In this document: positions 6,327 through 10,771 of the stretch, piece after piece
Layout: each line of letters begins with the position of its first letter
Numbering within the stretch: the stretch's first letter is position 1
Assembly: GCA_038212405.1 (NCBI GenBank)
Contig: JBBQUN010000161.1
Coordinates: 1-10,771 of the forward strand
Reading direction: 5' to 3'
Source of the DNA: JBBQUN01 sp038212405
GTDB lineage: Bacteria > Actinomycetota > Acidimicrobiia > Acidimicrobiales > SZUA-35
DNA: 10,771 nt
Translations under genes and position numbers: made by a program
Notes under the pieces: generated by a model
What the model saw: only the letters and a program-made list of their open reading frames with translations
The model's database searches: none
Told to the model about the DNA's origin: nothing

Positions 6327-6363
6327 GCCTGTGCCACGCCAGCAAAGACGAGCGTCACAGCTC
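6325..6363 (+). terminator. Imperfect hairpin after the DUF3291 gene, possible terminator
   Basis: GAG (6325-6327) pairs with CTC (6361-6363), CTGTG (6329-6333) with CACAG (6356-6360) and ACGC (6336-6339) with GCGT (6352-6355), giving 12 base pairs with small bulges and a 12-nt loop. It begins within the TGA stop of the operon's last gene. No T-run follows, so termination is plausible but unproven. Confidence 0.35.
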
Positions 6364-6393
6364 ACCGTCTCGACTCGACACGGCGAAACCTTC

Positions 6394-6399
6394 TACCCT
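6394..6399 (+). promoter_or_regulatory. Putative -10 box (TACCCT) for a leaderless lyase mRNA
   Basis: TACCCT lies 8 nt before GTG 6408. TCGACA at 6375-6380 resembles a -35 box, but the 13-bp spacer is too short for a classical promoter. No Shine-Dalgarno precedes the GTG. The placement fits a leaderless transcript of the two-lyase operon. Confidence 0.42.
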
Positions 6400-6407
6400 G
6401 CACCGCT

Positions 6408-7475
6408 GTGCGCAGCTCCAAGGACTTCTTCAAGCCACTCGCCGTCGGTGCCCCTGCTCCGATCCGCGAGATCCCATTCGCCCCCTCCCGGATGATCCAC
6501 TTCTTCCCGCCGTCCAACGAGAAGATGTTGGCGAAGGTCCCCGACATCGCACCAACGGTCGACATCCTGCTCGGCAACCTCGAAGACGGCGTGCCTGCCT
6601 CCGACAAGGAAGCGGCCCGTGCCGGGCTCGTGAAGGTCGGCAAGTCCGTCGACATGGGCAACACCCAGCTCTGGACTCGGGTCAACTCGCTCGACTCGCC
6701 GTGGGCGCTCGACGATCTCACCACGCTCGTCACCGAAATCGGCGACAAGCTCGATGTCATCATGATCCCCAAGGTCGAGGGTCCTGAAGACATTCACTAC
6801 GTCGACCGGCTCCTTGCTCAGCTCGAAGCCAAGGCCAATCTGACCAAGCCGCTGCTGGTGCATGCCATTCTCGAAACCGCTCGCGGCGTTGCCAACGTGG
6901 AAGAAATCTGCGGGGCATCACCTCGCATGCAGGGTCTGTCGCTCGGCCCCGCCGACCTGGCGGCCAACCGCCGCATGAAGACCACACGCGTCGGCGGCGG
7001 CCACCCCGGCTATCTCGTGCGCAACGACCCCACCGGCGACGACATTCACGAGCCGCGTGACACCCACCAGCAAGACCTGTGGCACTACACGATCGCCCGC
7101 ATGGTCGATGCCTGCGTGATGCACGGCATCCTCCCGTTCTATGGCCCATTCGGCGACATCAAAGACACCGTCGCCTGCGAAGACCAGTTCCGCAACGCCT
7201 ACCTGTTGGGCTGCGTTGGCGCCTGGAGCCTGCACCCGGTGCAGATCGACGTGGCCAAGCGAGTGTTCTCACCCGACCCAGCCGACGTTGCCCACGCCCA
7301 ACGGGTGATCGACGCCATGGGCGACGGCACCGGCGCCTTGATGCTCGACGGCAAGATGGAAGACGACGCCTCAGTGAAACAGTGCCACGTCATCGTCGAA
7401 CTGGCGAAGCGACTCTCCGAGCGTGATCCCGAACTCGCCGCCACCTACGGATTCCAGGAAGCACCCCATGGCTGA
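6408..7475 (+). CDS. CitE-superfamily lyase resembling malyl-CoA/beta-methylmalyl-CoA lyase
   Basis: The 355-residue cytosolic product is an HpcH/HpaI-CitE family TIM barrel. Malyl-CoA lyases cleave malyl-CoA to acetyl-CoA and glyoxylate, and beta-methylmalyl-CoA to propionyl-CoA and glyoxylate. NLEDGVP is at 57-63, R91 lies in LWTRVNSLDSPW, and E156 (AILETARGVANVEEI) and D183 (SLGPADLAAN) are the expected Mg-binding acids. KTTRVGG at 191-197 and the C-terminal LDGKMEDDASVKQCHVIV follow the Mcl pattern rather than the shorter CitE pattern; LHPVQI is at 275-280. A segment around 200-224 (DDIHEPRDTHQQ) looks longer than in proteobacterial Mcl. GTG 6408 has a TACCCT box 8 nt upstream; M29 is an alternative. 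Its TGA overlaps the next lyase gene by 8 nt. Exact substrate is uncertain. Confidence 0.84.
   Translation: MRSSKDFFKPLAVGAPAPIREIPFAPSRMIHFFPPSNEKMLAKVPDIAPTVDILLGNLEDGVPASDKEAARAGLVKVGKSVDMGNTQLWTRVNSLDSPWALDDLTTLVTEIGDKLDVIMIPKVEGPEDIHYVDRLLAQLEAKANLTKPLLVHAILETARGVANVEEICGASPRMQGLSLGPADLAANRRMKTTRVGGGHPGYLVRNDPTGDDIHEPRDTHQQDLWHYTIARMVDACVMHGILPFYGPFGDIKDTVACEDQFRNAYLLGCVGAWSLHPVQIDVAKRVFSPDPADVAHAQRVIDAMGDGTGALMLDGKMEDDASVKQCHVIVELAKRLSERDPELAATYGFQEAPHG
7456..7461 (+). promoter_or_regulatory. Ribosome binding site (AGGAAG) selecting ATG 7468
   Basis: AGGAAG lies 6 nt before ATG 7468, inside the end of the upstream lyase gene. It decides the start against the longer in-frame opening at 7423, whose first 15 codons would encode PNSPPPTDSRKHP-like sequence unlike the family. 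Confidence 0.7.
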
Positions 7476-8346
7476 TACCTCAACTGCCCAAAAGCCCCGC
7501 CGCAGCGTGCTGTACATGCCAGCTGCCAACGCTCGGGCGCTCGAAAAGGCAAAGATCATTCCTTGTGATGCACTGATCTTCGACCTCGAAGACGCCGTTG
7601 CGCCCGATGCCAAAGACGAGGCCCGGGCGCAAGCCGTCGCCGCCGCCCATTCGGGCGAGTACGGCCACCGTGTCGTCACCATCCGCTGCAACGGCCTCGA
7701 CACCCCCTGGGGCGCAGCCGACGTCGCTGCTGCTGCCGGCTCGGGTGCTGCGGCCGTTGTCATTCCCAAAGTCGGGTCGGTCGCCTACGTCGATGAGATC
7801 TCCGCTGCGCTCGACTCGGCCGGCGCCCCGGCCGACATGACGATCTGGGCCATGCTGGAGACCCCGACGGCCATCCTCGATGCCCGCCAGATCGCGGCTC
7901 ATCCACGGGTCGAGGTGCTCGTGATGGGCACCAACGATCTGTACCGGGAACTCCGGGCCCAGATGGTCGCCGACCGAGGCCCGATCCGATCGCACCTGGC
8001 CACCGCACTGCTGGCCGCTCGCGAGGCTGGCAAGGCGATTCTCGACGGCGTCTACAACGACGTCCGTGACGACGACGGCTTCCGGATCGAGGCCCAAGAC
8101 GGCTTCGAGATGGGCTTCGACGGCAAGACACTGGTGCACCCGAGCCAGGTCGAGCCGACCAACGACATCTGGGCGCCGTCGGAAGAAGAGATCGAACATG
8201 CCCGCAAGGTCATCGCGGCCTTCGATGAGGGCACCGCTGAGGGCAAGGGCGTGATCACCGTCGACGGCAAGATGATCGAGAACCTCCACGTCGAGATCGC
8301 CCGACGCAGCTTGGCCATCGCCGACGCCATCGCTGCCCTCGGCTGA
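7468..8346 (+). CDS. CitE-like CoA-ester lyase (second paralogue)
   Basis: The 292-residue product is a complete CitE/HpcH family protein starting at the usual first strand (RRSVLYMPAAN, 11-21). IFDLEDAVAPDAK (37-49), R73 in VTIRCNGLDTPW, IPKVGS (99-104), E131 in AMLETPTAI and D157 in MGTNDLYREL supply the CoA-ester and Mg site. The signature GFDGKTLVHPSQVEPTN is at 216-232 and VDGKMIENLHVE at 265-276. Family members cleave citryl-, citramalyl- or malyl-CoA, or hydrolyse malyl-CoA as the Mcl2 thioesterase of Rhodobacter does; sequence alone does not choose. It overlaps the preceding Mcl-like gene by 8 nt and has its own Shine-Dalgarno, so both are made together. It ends 12 nt from the convergent malic enzyme gene. 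Confidence 0.88.
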   Translation: MADTSTAQKPRRSVLYMPAANARALEKAKIIPCDALIFDLEDAVAPDAKDEARAQAVAAAHSGEYGHRVVTIRCNGLDTPWGAADVAAAAGSGAAAVVIPKVGSVAYVDEISAALDSAGAPADMTIWAMLETPTAILDARQIAAHPRVEVLVMGTNDLYRELRAQMVADRGPIRSHLATALLAAREAGKAILDGVYNDVRDDDGFRIEAQDGFEMGFDGKTLVHPSQVEPTNDIWAPSEEEIEHARKVIAAFDEGTAEGKGVITVDGKMIENLHVEIARRSLAIADAIAALG

Positions 8347-8358
8347 CTCACGCTCGGC

Positions 8359-9762
8359 TCAGGAGCGGCAAACGCCGTCGGCAATGGCGGCGGCGGCAAC
8401 CGCTTCGGCCACTCGGATCGACACCGACTTGTCGAACACCGGGGGCATGATGAAGGTTTCGCAGAGTTGCTCGTCGGTGACCGAATCGGCGATCGCCTTC
8501 GCCGCAGCAAGCTTCATGTTTTCGGTGATGTCGGTCGCTCGGGCGTCGAGCGCCCCGCGGAAGATGCCGGGGAAGGCGAGCACGTTGTTGATCTGGTTCG
8601 GATAATCGCTGCGTCCGGTGCCAAGAACACGAACGATGTCTCGTACCAGTTCGGGCCGAATCTCAGGATCGGGGTTGGCCATGGCAAACACGATGGGATC
8701 ACTGGCCATCGACTTCACGTCGTCGACGCTGAGCACGTCGGGAGCACTGACACCGATGAAGACATCGGCGCCGGCGATGACGTCGGACAACGAACCGGCG
8801 CGGTCATCGGGGTTGGTGTTCTCGGCGAACCACTGCTTCCACGAGTTGAGACCGTCTCGCCCGATGTGGACGGCGCTGTGGGAATCGACACCGATGATGT
8901 TGCGCGCACCGGCGCCGAGGAGGATCTTGCCGATTGCGACCCCGGCGGCACCGACGCCGGAAATGACGATGGCGAGGTCTTCCATCTTCTTGCCGGTGAT
9001 CCGCAAGGCATTTTCGAGCGCGGCGAGGGTGACAACGGCGGTGCCGTGCTGGTCGTCGTGGAAGATGGGGATGTCGAGATGCTTCTTCAACTCCTCCTCG
9101 ACGTAGAACGCACCAGGTGCCGCGATGTCTTCGAGGTTGATACCGCCGAAGGTTGGCGCCAAGCGGATCACGGTCTCGACGATCTCTTCGGGCGTCTTGA
9201 CATCGAGGCAGATCGGGAACGCATCAACGCCACCGAACTCCTTGAACAACAACGCCTTGCCTTCCATGACCGGCATCGCACCCTTGGGGCCGATGTTGCC
9301 CAAACCGAGCACGGCCGAACCGTCGGAGACGATGGCAACGGTGTTCCTGCGAATGGTGTATTCGTCGGCCAAGGTCTCGTCGTTGGCGATGGCGATACAG
9401 ACCCTGGCAACACCCGGGGTGTAGGCCATCGACAGATCGTCGATGTCGCCGACCGCACACAGCGACAGCACTTCGATCTTGCCACCTTCGTGCATCTTGA
9501 AGGTTCGATCGTGCCACTCCACCATGGTGATGCCGGGCGTCTTGCTCACGACATCGACCACGACCTGCTGATGCTCGACATCGATGCAGTTGACGACGAT
9601 GGTCCGTTCGACGGTCGAGCCTTTTGCCACGAATGCGTCGACGGCATAGATGTTGCCGCCCGCTTCACCGATGTTCGTCGCGAGCTTGCCGAGTACACCT
9701 GGCAGGTTCTCGAGAATGACGTTTATAGCGATCGAATACTGCGTGGCCGGCGGTTTGGTCAT
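8359..9762 (-). CDS. NAD(P)-dependent malic enzyme with N-terminal ACT domain
   Basis: The cytosolic enzyme oxidatively decarboxylates malate to pyruvate. The 467-residue product starts with an ACT regulatory domain (about 9-85: SIAINVILENLPGVLGKLA...), which usually binds an amino acid or other small effector. The catalytic part shows AYTPGVA with Y114, SDGSAVLGLGNIGPKGAMP (146-164), GKALLFKEFGG with K169, INLEDIAAP with E211/D212, IPIFHDDQHGTA with D236/D237, the Rossmann motif ISGVGAAGVAIG (267-278) and MANPDPE (361-367), so it is complete. VDSHSAV after the nucleotide-binding domain's second strand favours NAD over NADP, a modest inference. ATG 9762 has a TAGTTT box 8 nt upstream and no Shine-Dalgarno. 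Convergent lyases and the pckA fragment in the same window suggest coordinated C4-acid metabolism. Confidence 0.95.
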   Translation of the reverse strand: MTKPPATQYSIAINVILENLPGVLGKLATNIGEAGGNIYAVDAFVAKGSTVERTIVVNCIDVEHQQVVVDVVSKTPGITMVEWHDRTFKMHEGGKIEVLSLCAVGDIDDLSMAYTPGVARVCIAIANDETLADEYTIRRNTVAIVSDGSAVLGLGNIGPKGAMPVMEGKALLFKEFGGVDAFPICLDVKTPEEIVETVIRLAPTFGGINLEDIAAPGAFYVEEELKKHLDIPIFHDDQHGTAVVTLAALENALRITGKKMEDLAIVISGVGAAGVAIGKILLGAGARNIIGVDSHSAVHIGRDGLNSWKQWFAENTNPDDRAGSLSDVIAGADVFIGVSAPDVLSVDDVKSMASDPIVFAMANPDPEIRPELVRDIVRVLGTGRSDYPNQINNVLAFPGIFRGALDARATDITENMKLAAAKAIADSVTDEQLCETFIMPPVFDKSVSIRVAEAVAAAAIADGVCRS

Positions 9763-9770
9763 GAGGACGC

Positions 9771-9776
9771 AAACTA
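9771..9776 (-). promoter_or_regulatory. Putative -10 box (TAGTTT) for a leaderless malic enzyme mRNA
   Basis: On the minus strand TAGTTT, preceded by GA so that GATAGT is also possible, lies 8 nt before ATG 9762 within the 31-nt gap after the DUF2510-like gene. The malic enzyme therefore probably has its own promoter and a leaderless start. Confidence 0.45.
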
Positions 9777-9793
9777 TCGCCCCCTCCGCTCGA

Positions 9794-9985
9794 TCAGCGA
9801 CTGCATTCGTGGCAAGGCACCGGACCGAAGTGGGTCACATGCCCAGTCCATTCCTCCCCGTCGTGCCAGCGAAGCTTGTGGATGGCCATCGGGTCGGCGT
9901 GCCAACCTCTGGTGATGGTGCTCAGTACCGGAGCGGTCAGGGTGGTCGGGGTCAGGGTGGTCGGGGTCAGGGTGGTTGCGGTCAT
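9794..9985 (-). CDS. Small DUF2510-like protein with TLTPT repeats and a CHEC motif
   Basis: The 63-residue product consists of a low-complexity N-terminus (about 1-18, TLTPT repeated) and a compact DUF2510-like module: GWHADP (27-32), LRWHDG (38-43), EEWTGHV (44-50). DUF2510 is a short tryptophan-rich module of unknown function found mainly in Actinobacteria, usually attached to membrane proteins; here it stands alone with no membrane segment. The C-terminus PVPCHECSR has C58 and C61 in a CxxC arrangement, and with five other histidines could bind a metal. ATG 9985 is chosen with weak support from a GGTGGA just upstream; an in-frame ATG at 10015 adds ten residues. It lies 31 nt upstream of the malic enzyme gene. 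Strong match to the DUF2510 pattern argues it is real despite its size. Confidence 0.68.
   Translation of the reverse strand: MTATTLTPTTLTPTTLTAPVLSTITRGWHADPMAIHKLRWHDGEEWTGHVTHFGPVPCHECSR
9935..9979 (+). repeat. 15-bp tandem repeat (three copies) forming a G-tract array on the plus strand
   Basis: Units at 9935-9949, 9950-9964 and 9965-9979 share GGTCAGGGTGGTCGG; the third ends TTGC instead of TCGG. On the minus strand the 5-codon unit encodes the TLTPT repeats of the DUF2510-like protein. On the plus strand five runs of three or four G (9940-9942, 9948-9951, 9955-9957, 9963-9966, 9970-9972) with 3-5-nt loops fit a G-quadruplex pattern. Confidence 0.82.
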
Positions 9986-10065
9986 GTGTCCACCATGAGC
10001 GCAACCGCTTCGCATCGAATCGGGGCGTTCCCCTCACCGTCCGCCAACGGTCGGGGATCGGCGAG

Positions 10066-10096
10066 CCCTGGCCCGGCCCTGGCCCAGCCCTAACCC
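10066..10096 (-). other. G-quadruplex-type motif at the 3' end of the BtuF-like gene
   Basis: The plus strand carries six CCC runs (10066-10068, 10072-10074, 10077-10079, 10083-10085, 10088-10090, 10094-10096) with 2-3-nt spacers, so the minus strand and the mRNA of the BtuF-like gene carry six GGG runs. This meets the usual quadruplex pattern with two runs to spare. The gene's stop codon (10090-10092) lies inside it. Folding is inferred from pattern only. Confidence 0.6.
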
Positions 10097-10771
10097 AGTG
10101 CGACGTGGAGCCGATCGATTGCCGCTGGGGTGCGAGTACCCCACCAGAACAGATCCTGGCCGTCGACCTCGATCACTGGCGCAACGGTGCGTAGTTCGTC
10201 GAGGTGAGCGGGCTCGAAGACATAGGGTTCCGACGGCGCCAGCACGAGATCCGGTGCCAGGTCGCGCACGGCATCGAGCGTGACCTCGGGGTAGGTGCCG
10301 TCGTTGGTCCCCCCAAAAACGTTCTCGAAACCAAGCCATTCGAGCAGCGTGGATCCATAGGTCTGGGCGCCGATCGTCATCCACGGGCGTCGCCAGATCG
10401 GAACGAAGACTCGCCGCCGGTGTCCTCCGCTCCAGGGCGACGGCGCAGAGGCGAAGTCAGGCCAGGAACGGGTTTGCGAACCGAGTCCGATCCGGTCAGC
10501 GATCGCATCGAGTTCGGCTGTTACCCGATCGAGTCGGCCAACGTTGGTCACCAGAATCTCGATCCCGATCAATTCGAGCGCCTCGGCATCTTCGCGTCGA
10601 TTCTCTTCTCGGTCGAGCATCACGACGTCCGGAGCGAGCTCGGCGATCGCAACAAGATCGGGGTTCTTGGTCCCGCCGACACTGAGCAGATCGGGCTGCT
10701 CGCAATACTTGGTGCAGGCGATCGGGTCGCGGTTCCATGCCCTGAGCGATTCGGTGATGGAGGGAACGAGA
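10090..10771 (-). CDS. BtuF-like (cobalamin/heme-type) helical-backbone substrate-binding protein, 5' partial
   Basis: The frame is open to the right edge of the window, giving about 227 residues; the start lies outside. The visible N-terminus LVPSITESLRAW is followed by CTKYCEQP, VGGTKNPDL and IAELAPDVVMLDREENR, the typical pattern of BtuF/FecB-like type III binding proteins; the second lobe has RPWMTIG, GFENVFGG, YPEVTLDAVRDLAPDLVLAPSEPY and ends WWGTRTPAAIDRLHVALG. Such proteins bind cobalamin, heme or siderophore-type ligands for an ABC importer, though stand-alone actinobacterial copies are common. Whether it has a signal peptide or lipobox cannot be seen; few residues normally precede LVPSITE in the signal-less type. 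The ATG at 10623 is internal. The TAG stop sits within a G-tract array. No permease or ATPase gene is in view. Confidence 0.88.
   Translation of the reverse strand, partial: LVPSITESLRAWNRDPIACTKYCEQPDLLSVGGTKNPDLVAIAELAPDVVMLDREENRREDAEALELIGIEILVTNVGRLDRVTAELDAIADRIGLGSQTRSWPDFASAPSPWSGGHRRRVFVPIWRRPWMTIGAQTYGSTLLEWLGFENVFGGTNDGTYPEVTLDAVRDLAPDLVLAPSEPYVFEPAHLDELRTVAPVIEVDGQDLFWWGTRTPAAIDRLHVALG

Noticed and set aside
7423..7467. Upstream start for the second lyase
   Set aside because: The added residues are unlike the family, and ATG 7468 has an AGGAAG at 6 nt.
6408..9762. A complete ethylmalonyl-CoA or 3-hydroxypropionate pathway cluster
   Set aside because: No crotonyl-CoA carboxylase/reductase, mutase or mesaconyl-CoA hydratase gene is in the window; only the lyase step is represented.
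8467..9915. A 482-codon open frame on the plus strand, antisense to the malic enzyme gene
   Set aside because: Its translation is Asp/Gly/Val/Arg-rich without any family motif, and the minus strand in this span encodes a malic enzyme with every expected motif. Long antisense frames are common in GC-rich DNA.
1..10771. A mobile island, prophage or defence system
   Set aside because: No transposase, integrase, tRNA, terminal repeat, phage or nuclease-type gene was seen, and gene packing and base usage look even throughout.

Overview
The window is a gene-dense, GC-rich bacterial chromosome segment with no mobile element, RNA gene or CRISPR array. Several GTG starts, a DUF2510-type small protein, a Mca/MshB-like PIG-L deacetylase and TANNNT boxes placed for leaderless transcription point to Actinobacteria. 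An Acidimicrobiia-type organism (Ilumatobacter or Microthrix relatives) fits best, but this is inference from protein flavour, not from a marker gene. The pckA fragment is of the ATP-dependent type, not the GTP-dependent type known from mycobacteria.

Layout, left to right. (1) The 3' end of pckA (+), then a small four-helix membrane protein (-) whose 3' end is followed by an 18-bp tandem repeat that copies its stop codon twice more. (2) A divergent pair: this membrane gene and an unknown 97-residue protein (+), separated by a short promoter region with a perfect 7-bp-arm inverted repeat. (3) A minus-strand run: alpha/beta hydrolase, alpha-methylacyl-CoA racemase, PIG-L deacetylase. (4) A plus-strand operon with 4-nt overlaps: ElaA-type acetyltransferase, DipZ-type membrane-anchored thioredoxin, CcdA-like membrane protein, then a DUF3291 protein and a possible terminator hairpin. 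(5) Two overlapping plus-strand CitE-superfamily lyases, the first resembling malyl-CoA/beta-methylmalyl-CoA lyase. (6) Convergent to them, an NAD-type malic enzyme with an N-terminal ACT domain, preceded by a tiny DUF2510-like gene. (7) The 3' three-quarters of a BtuF-like substrate-binding protein, running off the right edge.

How the genes may work together. PEP carboxykinase, malic enzyme and the two acyl-CoA lyases all act at the C4/C3/C2 node (oxaloacetate, malate, malyl-CoA, pyruvate, PEP, acetyl-CoA, glyoxylate), suggesting a central-carbon neighbourhood. The thioredoxin and CcdA-like pair would carry reducing power across the membrane to extracytoplasmic disulfides, like a DipZ protein split into two genes. 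The racemase and hydrolase suggest methyl-branched acyl-CoA or lipid turnover.

The most notable non-coding signals are the repeated -10 box placement 7-8 nt before the start codon in five genes, the stop-codon-carrying tandem repeat, and two G-quadruplex-type G-tract arrays on opposite strands flanking and within the DUF2510-like gene. I see no complete, clearly new defence or mobile system here; the split Trx/CcdA operon and the paired lyases are the best candidates for under-described biology.
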